A DNA stretch of 13,487 nt, taken from assembly GCA_035479015.1 (NCBI GenBank), contig DATIJC010000003.1, positions 1 through 13,487 of the forward strand, in the 5' to 3' direction. Every line of letters begins with the position of its first letter. Within the stretch, counting starts at the first letter, position 1. The translations under genes were made by a program, and so were the position numbers. A model generated the notes under the pieces. That model did no database searches and was not told the origin of the DNA. It saw only the letters and a list, made by a program, of their open reading frames with translations. This stretch comes from DATIJC01 sp035479015 (GTDB taxonomy: Bacteria; Patescibacteriota; Microgenomatia; UBA1400; UBA12028). Below, in pieces: positions 6,714-12,911 of the stretch.

Positions 6714-6729
6714 CAAGAAATTGAATATA
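6691..6729. promoter_or_regulatory. ArsR-type operator: 9-4-9 inverted repeat plus a third half-site
   Basis: TATATTCAA (6708-6716), a 4-base spacer GAAA, and TTGAATATA (6721-6729) form a perfect 9+9 inverted repeat. It resembles the A+T-rich TTCAA/TTGAA dyads bound by ArsR/SmtB repressors. It spans the -10 box, the transcription start and the first base of the ArsR start codon, the expected place for autorepression. A further half-site GAATAT (6691-6696) lies between -35 and -10 and pairs as an inverted repeat with ATATTC (6709-6714), so a second overlapping dyad is possible. As RNA the repeat could only weakly fold (A/U pairs), so a DNA operator is the better reading. Confidence 0.72.
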
Positions 6730-7193
6730 TGACAAATCTATTTGTCCTGGAAGCCAATATCTGCCAAGCGCTGGCGCATCCAAAGCGCCTTGAGATCGTA
6801 CACCTCCTTCAGCATAAACCTATGAGTGTGGGTGAGATTACCGAGATGACACATATCTCACAAGCGAATGTGTCCCAACATCTTTCCCTGCTACGCAAAT
6901 TATCATTGGTGACCGTCACGAGCGATGCGCAGAAGCGTCTGTACTCCCTTTCGTCTCAAAACGTCGAACAACTTTCCAAAACATTACGTCTACTCATGTT
7001 GGAAAAATACGGTGTCAAATCTGTGGAAACTATTAATAAGTTTCACGTATTTAAAGATCCCATCTGTGGTATGGAAATAGCTGCCGTCGACGCTGCCTCT
7101 AGTGTAGTGCATGAAAACAAGCGATACTATTTCTGTGCTCTAGGGTGCGAGAAAAAGTTTATAAAACAATATGAAAACCAAGCAAACATTTGA
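6729..7193 (+). CDS. ArsR-family repressor with C-terminal YHS domain (probable copper sensor)
   Basis: The 154-residue protein has two parts. Residues ~8-85 are an ArsR/SmtB winged helix: ALAHPKRLEIVHLL, then SVGEITEMTHISQANVSQHLSLLRKLSLV (recognition helix around 44-58) and the wing RLYSLS. Residues ~108-150 form a YHS domain, DPICGM (110-115) and YYFCALGCEKKF (133-144), a small fold common in copper and heavy-metal proteins, with Cys113, Cys136 and Cys140 as possible ligands. The usual ArsR alpha-3 Cys-x-Cys site is absent (EITEM); the only other Cys is Cys12. Metal sensing has therefore probably moved to the YHS domain. It is first in the copA operon, overlaps copA by 23 bases and has an ArsR-like dyad over its own promoter. 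I infer derepression by copper (or silver). Confidence 0.88.
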   Translation: MTNLFVLEANICQALAHPKRLEIVHLLQHKPMSVGEITEMTHISQANVSQHLSLLRKLSLVTVTSDAQKRLYSLSSQNVEQLSKTLRLLMLEKYGVKSVETINKFHVFKDPICGMEIAAVDAASSVVHENKRYYFCALGCEKKFIKQYENQANI

Positions 7194-9414
7194 CGTGTTG
7201 GGAATGCACTGTGCATCTTGCGCAAGTATCATTACACGTACCCTGAAAAAACTCCCTGGTGTTCATGAAATCTCTGTAAACGTAGGAACTGAAAAGGCGC
7301 ATGTTGCGTATGACGAAAAAAAAATTAGTGTGGCAGGCATGAACGAACATATCGGTAAGTTAGGATATGAATTACAAGATACACATGTAATGCCCGACGG
7401 AACAGTAATGACGAGCAGTATGCATGCAGAGCACCTGGGACTCAATCAATCCAAAGCTAAAAAACTTGAAGAGCTAAAGAAGCAGAAACATATCGTAGAA
7501 TTCACACTTCCTATTTCCCTGCTTATGTTTGCTCTAACCATTTGGGACATTTTGATGGCTATCGTTCCCGGAATTCCTGAAAATCCGATTCCAGTACAGA
7601 CAATGAACTATATTTTGTTTGCGCTCACTATACCAATTTTGTTTGGACCTAGCGGGAAAATATTTATTCAAGGTGTGGTGCGCTTCATTCGCTACCATGT
7701 TGCGAATATGGACACGCTGGTAGGTATCGGCACGCTCGCGGCTTTTGGCTATAGTACGTTCGTTACGCTTTTCCCAACGCTCGCGAAATCATTGAACTTC
7801 CCCCCTCATACCTATTTTGATGTGTCCATCGTCATTGTCGGATTTATTTTGTTTGGAAAATATTTGGAAGCTCGAAGCAAGTTAAAAACTGGGGAGGCTA
7901 TCGAAAAACTACTTGAATTACAGGTGAAAACTGCAATCATCTTGCGAGATGGAAAAGAAACAGAGGTATCGATAGATCAGGTTACAGTGGGAGACGTGTT
8001 TATTGTCAAACCGGGTGGAAAAATTGCTGCCGATGGAAAAGTAGTAAAAGGTGCTTCCAGCATTGATGAATCGATGATCACCGGAGAAAGTATCCCAGTC
8101 GAAAAAAATGTAGGTGATAGAGTGATCGGTGGCACAATAAATGTTGCAGGGTTGTTGCATGTGAAGGCTGTCAAAATTGGCAGCAATACAGTGCTCTCTC
8201 ACATTATCAAAATGGTAGAAAATGCTCAGGGATCGAAGGCCCCTATTGAAGCACTAGCTGACAGAATTTCAGAAATTTTCGTACCTGTAATCCTCGTGAT
8301 TGCCCTGCTGGTCTTTGCCGTTTGGATTTTAGCAGGCAACCCCTCTATGGCCATCATTAGCGCCATAGGCATACTGGTAATCGCCTGTCCATGTGCACTA
8401 GGACTCGCAACGCCGACTGCAATCATTGTCGGTGTTGGTAAAGGGGCCAGTAACGGCATATTGATCAAAGATGCGGCGTCGCTGGAAACCTTGCATAAAG
8501 TGACCGCCATCATCTTTGATAAGACAGGTACGCTGACGCAGGGAAAGCCAAAAGTTTTGGACAGCTACTATTTTGACGAGAACAAAGAGAAAATTAATTC
8601 AATTACATTTTCAGTAGAAAAAGCCTCACATCATCCGTTAGCAGGGGCTATTACACAGTACCTTGCGGGAGCTAATGAATTGGAAGTCGACCAATTTATA
8701 GATATTCCGGGTCGGGGTGTGAAAGCAAAAATAGGTGGAAAAGAAATTTTGATCGGAACCCGGATTTACTTGGAGCAAGAAGGAGTGGATTTGAATGTGC
8801 AGAACGCAACTGCATATGTGGCAGTCGGTGGAAAACATGTCGCAAGCTTTGCTATCGCTGACGAAGTGAAACCGGAAGCGAAGGAGATCGTACATAAACT
8901 CCATCAGAAAAAAATACATGTTGCGATGATTACCGGAGATCACGGCGACGTAGCCAATGCAATAGCGCGTGAATTGGGTATTGATACAGTCTTCGCGCAA
9001 GTCATACCGGAAGATAAGGCATCCAAAGTGCAGGAGCTCCAAGCAAAAGGTTACGTGGTAGCGATGGTGGGTGACGGGATTAACGATGCTCCGGCATTGG
9101 CCACAGCCGATGTCGGTATCGCGATGGGGACTGGTACCGATGTGGCCATTGAGACGGCAAGTATCACGTTACTGCATGGAAACTTGAATAAATTACTGCA
9201 GGCAGTGGTGCTTTCAAAGCAGACATTCACGGTGATCAAGCAAAATCTTTTTTGGGCCTTTGCGTATAACGTAATAGGTATCCCAATTGCTGCAGGACTG
9301 CTTTATCCATTATTTGGTATCACGCTCTCGCCGGTATTTGCGGGCGCTGCTATGGCGATGTCCAGCGTATCTGTTGTTACTAATTCACTCCGACTTAAAG
9401 GCATGAAAATATGA
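7171..9414 (+). CDS. copA: Copper-exporting P1B-type ATPase (CopA)
   Basis: Pumps Cu(I) across the cytoplasmic membrane at the cost of ATP. The 747 residues carry a single N-terminal HMA domain with GMHCASC (11-17), eight predicted membrane segments with the metal-site CPC (406-408) in ACPCALGLATPTA, an actuator loop with TGES (in MITGESIPVEK), the phosphorylation site DKTGTL (Asp450), the P1B His-Pro pair SHHPL (488-489) and GDGINDAP (634-641). A C-terminal helix with MxxSS (MAMSSVSVVTNSLRL) is typical of Cu(I) pumps. Length fits single-HMA CopA proteins. The start overlaps the ArsR-YHS gene by 23 bases and the stop overlaps the next gene as ATGA, so translation is coupled. CPC plus the C-terminal MSS motif favours copper or silver over zinc/cadmium. 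Confidence 0.95.
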   Translation: MKTKQTFDVLGMHCASCASIITRTLKKLPGVHEISVNVGTEKAHVAYDEKKISVAGMNEHIGKLGYELQDTHVMPDGTVMTSSMHAEHLGLNQSKAKKLEELKKQKHIVEFTLPISLLMFALTIWDILMAIVPGIPENPIPVQTMNYILFALTIPILFGPSGKIFIQGVVRFIRYHVANMDTLVGIGTLAAFGYSTFVTLFPTLAKSLNFPPHTYFDVSIVIVGFILFGKYLEARSKLKTGEAIEKLLELQVKTAIILRDGKETEVSIDQVTVGDVFIVKPGGKIAADGKVVKGASSIDESMITGESIPVEKNVGDRVIGGTINVAGLLHVKAVKIGSNTVLSHIIKMVENAQGSKAPIEALADRISEIFVPVILVIALLVFAVWILAGNPSMAIISAIGILVIACPCALGLATPTAIIVGVGKGASNGILIKDAASLETLHKVTAIIFDKTGTLTQGKPKVLDSYYFDENKEKINSITFSVEKASHHPLAGAITQYLAGANELEVDQFIDIPGRGVKAKIGGKEILIGTRIYLEQEGVDLNVQNATAYVAVGGKHVASFAIADEVKPEAKEIVHKLHQKKIHVAMITGDHGDVANAIARELGIDTVFAQVIPEDKASKVQELQAKGYVVAMVGDGINDAPALATADVGIAMGTGTDVAIETASITLLHGNLNKLLQAVVLSKQTFTVIKQNLFWAFAYNVIGIPIAAGLLYPLFGITLSPVFAGAAMAMSSVSVVTNSLRLKGMKI

Positions 9415-10463
9415 ATCTTTGGCTTATATTTCTTACAGGACTATCCACTGGAGGACTCTCATGCCTTGCAGTACAAGGGGGATTACTCGCAAGCATGGTC
9501 GCCAACAGTAAAGAGAAAGAGCTCGAACACCCGACTGCGGAAACAAAATTTGCTTCATTTGATAAAAAGGACTGGCTTCCTGTTATGTTTTTCTTAGGAG
9601 CGAAGCTTGTTATTTACACTGTCCTTGGTTTCCTATTAGGGTTGCTTGGAAGTGCAATTACGCTCAGCGTTACCATCCGTTTAGCTTTTCAAGTATTTAG
9701 CGCCTTTTTCATGTTTGCGACAGCAATGAACTTACTGGAAGTACATCCGATATTTCGATTTGTTGCGCTGCAGCCGCCACATTGGTTATTGAAGCGGGTT
9801 CGTAGTGTGTCAAAGAATGAATCATTCTTTGGCCCAGTGATTTTAGGTTTGTTTACAGTCTTCATTCCATGTGGGGTGACACAGGCAATGGAAGTGCTGG
9901 CAATCAACACTGGCAGCCCGATCTCGGGTGCCCTCCTGCTATTTGCTTTTGTTTTAGGTACATCTCCGATCTTTGCGATTGTCGGTATCGCTACCGCAAA
10001 ATTATCCGAGGGTCTGCAAAAGTCATTTTTGAAGTTTGCAGCATTTGCACTGATTGTTATCTCACTAGTGAGTCTTAATGGTGTGTTGGAAGTAGTTGAT
10101 TTTCCTATTACCTATTCAAAAGCTTCGCGCGAAGTTACCCTATTCTTTACTCCCCCGCAGCAGCGGAGCGAAGTATTTACGGCCACCGGTAATGAGAGTA
10201 TCCAAAAGATTACGATCAATATTTCCAGTAGTGGCTATACTCCCCGTAAGTTGCGGGTGAAACGCGGCATTCCTGTAGAGTTGACCCTCAAATCCAACGG
10301 AGCATATTCATGCGCTACGCAATTTACCATGCGGGCGTTTAACATTTATCAGTCTCTGAGCGCCAATGATACGAAGGTGGTGACTTTCACACCTACCCAA
10401 ACCGGTAATTTCTCCTTCTCATGCACAATGGGAATGTATACGGGAGTGTTAGAAGTAATATGA
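9411..10463 (+). CDS. DsbD/SafE-like membrane protein fused to a C-terminal cupredoxin domain
   Basis: The first ~235 of 350 residues are a six-helix membrane domain of the TauE/SafE or DsbD_2 type. The signature Cys residues are present in helix 1 (LSCLAVQGG, Cys18) and after a middle loop (FIPCGVTQAMEVLAINTGSP, Cys154), as in CcdA/DsbD-like proteins that move reducing equivalents or metals. A linker leads to an extracytoplasmic cupredoxin-like beta domain (about 265-350), with ligand candidates Cys301 (SCATQF) and Cys338/Met340/Met342 (FSCTMGMYTG). This domain contains no histidine, unlike typical blue copper sites, suggesting Cu(I) binding or transfer rather than electron transfer. Such genes often accompany CopA. 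Coupling is by ATGA overlaps on both sides (copA and copZ). The exact transported species is not known; copper delivery or export at the outer face is an inference. Confidence 0.85.
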   Translation: MNLWLIFLTGLSTGGLSCLAVQGGLLASMVANSKEKELEHPTAETKFASFDKKDWLPVMFFLGAKLVIYTVLGFLLGLLGSAITLSVTIRLAFQVFSAFFMFATAMNLLEVHPIFRFVALQPPHWLLKRVRSVSKNESFFGPVILGLFTVFIPCGVTQAMEVLAINTGSPISGALLLFAFVLGTSPIFAIVGIATAKLSEGLQKSFLKFAAFALIVISLVSLNGVLEVVDFPITYSKASREVTLFFTPPQQRSEVFTATGNESIQKITINISSSGYTPRKLRVKRGIPVELTLKSNGAYSCATQFTMRAFNIYQSLSANDTKVVTFTPTQTGNFSFSCTMGMYTGVLEVI

Positions 10464-10672
10464 AAACAGCAAAATTTAAAATTACTGGCATGCACTGCGT
10501 GTCATGTTCAATGAATATCGATGGGGAATTGGAAGATCTTCCGGGTGTGCAGAAATCAGAAACATCATACGCAAAGCAAGAGACACGGGTGGAATTCAAT
10601 TCCACACTCGTTTCGGAAGTTGACATTAAGAAAATTATTTCTGGCTTAGGTTACGGTGTTTCCGGTGAATGA
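10460..10672 (+). CDS. copZ: CopZ-like copper chaperone (HMA domain)
   Basis: A 70-residue single heavy-metal-associated domain with the Cu(I) motif GMHCVSC (10-16; Cys13 and Cys16) and the ferredoxin-like pattern ending in GLGYGVSGE. It would carry Cu(I) in the cytosol and hand it to the N-terminal HMA domain of CopA. ATG 10460 is chosen because it overlaps the preceding stop as ATGA and starts exactly at the domain (MKTAKFKITGMHC); an in-frame upstream ATG at 10421 would add 13 residues from within the previous gene. It is the last gene of the copper operon. Its 3' end overlaps the convergent YibE/F gene by 38 bases, and no terminator is visible between them. Confidence 0.9.
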   Translation: MKTAKFKITGMHCVSCSMNIDGELEDLPGVQKSETSYAKQETRVEFNSTLVSEVDIKKIISGLGYGVSGE

Positions 10673-11744
10673 CATATGCAGCAATCAATGTAGTGAGTGG
10701 GATGGATAGCACGAGTCCAATCGAACCGGTAAGCGTACGAACCACTTCTTCGGCGACGAGTTGATCATTGAGTGACAGCCACGCGGGCTGTGTCTTATTC
10801 AAAGTAAAGAGAATAAACAGTGGCAAACTTGAACCCGCGTACGCTAATATCAACGTATTTACGAGTGTGGAAATATGATCGCGTCCAACTTCCATGCCGC
10901 GATCAAATAATTCTCTGAAAGAAATTTCTTTTTTGACTTGCTTTAGCTGGTATAGTACAGATACTTGTGAGATCACGCTATCATCTAAAACACTTAGTGC
11001 GGCTAAAATTATTCCTCCCAAATACAAGCCTTGTAGATTTACATTCTGGAGCCCTAAAAACTGTAAATAGGTGGCGGTCTCTTCTCCCCCTCCAGATAAA
11101 TATGTCCATTGCACGACATAATGAGAAAGCAGGCCGACAAATCCCAACGTGACTAGCATGCAAAAAAGAGCGACATGTGAGCGGTAATGAAAACCGTGTC
11201 CAAAATAAATTATGATAGCGCTGATAATTCCAGCTGCAATAATACTGGTAGTAACGGGATTAGCACCACCTATAATTTGGGGAACCATGAAAAAGAGGAT
11301 GACAAGCATGCTGATACACATCCCCAGTAACGACGTGAAGCCCTTTAGCAGTGAGACGGCTATAACAATCGCGAAGAACCCTGCAAGCAGCCACAGTAGT
11401 GAGGGTACGCGATATTGGTCGACGATGTCATATTGCAGCTGTCCTTGTTCATCTTTTTGAGCAAGGATGACGACTTGTTGTCCAACTTTGTATAGGTGAG
11501 AACTGTCGACCGGCAGATTTTCACTGCCAACTTGTATAATCCTAGTAACCCCGTTATCTTTTTCTCTTACCGATAGTTTTTGTGTATAGCCCGTGTTGTC
11601 TTGTAATTGCACAGTGGTTTGTTCCAACAGGGCTGTTACTACTCCAATGGAGTATGTACCTTGATCAGTAGTTTGGGCCTTCGCTTGAGGCACAAATGCG
11701 AGAGATAGAACAGAGGCAAGTAAGGCAAAAAGCAATTTCTTCAT
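10635..11744 (-). CDS. YibE/F-family membrane protein
   Basis: A 369-residue protein with an N-terminal signal peptide (KKLLFALLASVLSLAFVPQ, likely cleaved after AKA at ~23), an extracytoplasmic beta-rich region (~24-120) and then seven or so membrane helices. The C-terminal half matches the YibE/F family: ALSVLDDSVISQVSVLYQLK, SFRELFDRGMEVGRDHISTLVNTLILAYAGSSLPLF, and a closing TGSIGLVLSIPLTTLIAAY. The family is widespread but its function is unknown; some work links it to efflux or envelope roles. ATG 11744 starts directly with the signal peptide; ATG 11762 would add six residues (MWYSEC). It is divergent from the Fur/Zur-ZIP pair and seems to share their operator, hinting at metal-dependent expression. 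It ends inside copZ on the other strand. Confidence 0.85.
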   Translation of the reverse strand: MKKLLFALLASVLSLAFVPQAKAQTTDQGTYSIGVVTALLEQTTVQLQDNTGYTQKLSVREKDNGVTRIIQVGSENLPVDSSHLYKVGQQVVILAQKDEQGQLQYDIVDQYRVPSLLWLLAGFFAIVIAVSLLKGFTSLLGMCISMLVILFFMVPQIIGGANPVTTSIIAAGIISAIIIYFGHGFHYRSHVALFCMLVTLGFVGLLSHYVVQWTYLSGGGEETATYLQFLGLQNVNLQGLYLGGIILAALSVLDDSVISQVSVLYQLKQVKKEISFRELFDRGMEVGRDHISTLVNTLILAYAGSSLPLFILFTLNKTQPAWLSLNDQLVAEEVVRTLTGSIGLVLSIPLTTLIAAYVIHRKHRNLSQK

Positions 11745-11763
11745 GCATTCAGAATACCACATG

Positions 11764-11793
11764 TTGACAAATGCAACTAAGTTGCGTTAGTAT
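11764..11793 (+). promoter_or_regulatory. Promoter of the Fur/Zur-ZIP operon
   Basis: A perfect -35 TTGACA (11764-11769) is followed, after 18 bases, by TAGTAT (11788-11793) as -10. The predicted start is at about 11799-11801, i.e. on the ATG at 11800, so the mRNA would be leaderless. The palindromic operator fills the spacer. Confidence 0.65.
11773..11785. promoter_or_regulatory. Palindromic operator GCAACT-A-AGTTGC, probably for Fur/Zur
   Basis: A perfect 6-1-6 dyad between the -35 and -10 of the fur/zur promoter, overlapping the likely start site of the divergent YibE/F transcript. Position and symmetry fit a dimeric repressor such as the adjacent Fur-family protein, which would silence both directions. 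The sequence is not the classic Fur box (GATAATGATAATCATTATC), so metal identity cannot be read from it. Confidence 0.68.
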
Positions 11794-11794
11794 A
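11789..11794 (-). promoter_or_regulatory. Candidate -10 box of the divergent YibE/F promoter
   Basis: On the minus strand these bases read TATACT, a 5/6 match to the -10 consensus, and share five bases with the plus-strand TAGTAT box. The start would be near 11782, inside the palindrome, 20-38 bases before the possible YibE/F starts. No strong -35 is seen (TGGAGT at 11812-11817 is the best-placed). The overlap of opposite -10 boxes suggests a bidirectional promoter. Confidence 0.45.
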
Positions 11795-11799
11795 TCGCC

Positions 11800-12165
11800 A
11801 TGGTCCGCAATACTCCATTCCGAAAAGCACTTTTAATGTTTTTGCAAGATTCAGGCCCTGTTTCTGTGCCTGCAATTAACGAACGCTTCAGTGTTCACAA
11901 GACCACAATTTATCGTGAGTTAGAAATGCTTGTTCAAAGAGGAAAACTTAGCGAAATTGACTTTGGCGACGGTACGAAACGCTTTGAAATTGCTTCTAAA
12001 GGTCACCACCATCACCTCGTGTGTGAGCGCTGTGATAGCGTGGCCGAAATAGATCTGCATGATGATTTCTCAGATCAGGAGCAGAACATCTTTGAAAAAT
12101 TGGGTTTTACGATCACTAGGCACAATTTGGAATTATTTGGTGTTTGTAAAAGCTGTACTCTATGA
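11800..12165 (+). CDS. Fur-family metal-dependent repressor (probably Zur)
   Basis: A 121-residue protein, shorter than the usual 135-150 because the N-terminal helix is trimmed. A winged helix occupies ~5-66 (VSVPAINERFSVHKTTIYRELEML: the Fur recognition helix with TTIYR at 35-39). Then come the metal-rich HHHHLVCERCDSVAEID (69-85) and the dimerisation part with FGVCKSC (113-119). The two CxxC pairs (Cys75/78 and Cys116/119) form the structural zinc site; His69-72, Glu83, His87 and His108 are candidate sensing-site ligands. The next gene, joined by an ATGA overlap, is a ZIP transporter, which favours zinc sensing (Zur) over iron. The start ATG lies ~6 bases after the -10 box without a Shine-Dalgarno. 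It probably represses its own promoter through the GCAACT-A-AGTTGC palindrome. Confidence 0.88.
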   Translation: MVRNTPFRKALLMFLQDSGPVSVPAINERFSVHKTTIYRELEMLVQRGKLSEIDFGDGTKRFEIASKGHHHHLVCERCDSVAEIDLHDDFSDQEQNIFEKLGFTITRHNLELFGVCKSCTL

Positions 12166-12896
12166 ACGTATCTATACTTATTTATACAATCGGCGCATTC
12201 ATATCCACGTTCTTGGGTGGAGTATTTGGTATTCATCATAGGGATCGTCTGCATCTTATTCTAGGCTTTACTGCCGGTGTGTTGCTAGGAGTAGTTACAT
12301 TTGACATTTTTCCCGAGATTTCGGCACTGTCTCAAGAACTAACCGTTCCCATTCGCCAGCCTATGATCGCACTAGTGGTTGGCTTTCTTCTGTTTCATAC
12401 AGTAGAAAAATTGTTGCTCATTCACCACGCGCATGAAGACCAATATGGGGCACACAAACATCCGGTTGTTGGGATATTCTCCGCTTTAGCATTAGCTGGA
12501 CACTCATTCATGGATGGGGTTGGTATTGGTTTGGGATTTCATGCATCACCCGTAATTGGTTTCACAGTAGCAGTGGCAGTAATCGCGCATGACTTTACGG
12601 ATGGATTAAATACCGTATCACTGATGCTAACCCATAAAAATACAAGGAAGAGCGCGATAAAATTACTTTTCCTGGATTCGATTACCCCATTGCTTGGCGG
12701 TCTTTCTACTTTTCTATTCGTAATTCCAGATAAAAATCTCTTGCTATATTTAGGTTTTTTTGCTGGGTTCTTGCTCTATATTGGCGCAAGCGACATCTTG
12801 CCTGAAGCTCATAGTGAGCACTCGTCATGGAAGACTATTGCCCTGACGGCATTTGGAGCTTTTTTAATGTTTACAGTAACTTCTCTACTTCTATAA
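12162..12896 (+). CDS. ZIP-family metal transporter (probably zinc uptake)
   Basis: A 244-residue, eight-helix membrane protein with the ZIP metal-site motifs HSFMDGVGIG (114-123, helix 4) and HDFTDGLN (143-150, helix 5), plus ASDILPEAHSEH (209-220) near the last helices. The cytoplasmic-type loop HHAHEDQYGAHKH (88-100) is His-rich, a frequent metal-collecting feature of ZIPs. ZIP proteins bring Zn(II), sometimes Fe(II) or Mn(II), into the cytosol. The start overlaps the Fur-family stop as ATGA, so regulator and transporter form one unit. Repression when metal is plentiful is expected. Motif 5 has HDFTDG in place of the commoner HxxPEG, a variant seen in shorter prokaryotic ZIPs. Confidence 0.88.
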   Translation: MNVSILIYTIGAFISTFLGGVFGIHHRDRLHLILGFTAGVLLGVVTFDIFPEISALSQELTVPIRQPMIALVVGFLLFHTVEKLLLIHHAHEDQYGAHKHPVVGIFSALALAGHSFMDGVGIGLGFHASPVIGFTVAVAVIAHDFTDGLNTVSLMLTHKNTRKSAIKLLFLDSITPLLGGLSTFLFVIPDKNLLLYLGFFAGFLLYIGASDILPEAHSEHSSWKTIALTAFGAFLMFTVTSLLL

Positions 12897-12905
12897 TGTT
12901 ATACT
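12897..12905 (+). promoter_or_regulatory. Extended -10 promoter for the methyltransferase gene
   Basis: TG-T-TATACT directly follows the ZIP stop codon, and ATG 12912 begins 6 bases after the box, so a leaderless transcript is predicted. The good extended -10 match is seen; no clear -35 was found, and activity is inferred. Confidence 0.5.
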
Positions 12906-12911
12906 CGAGTA

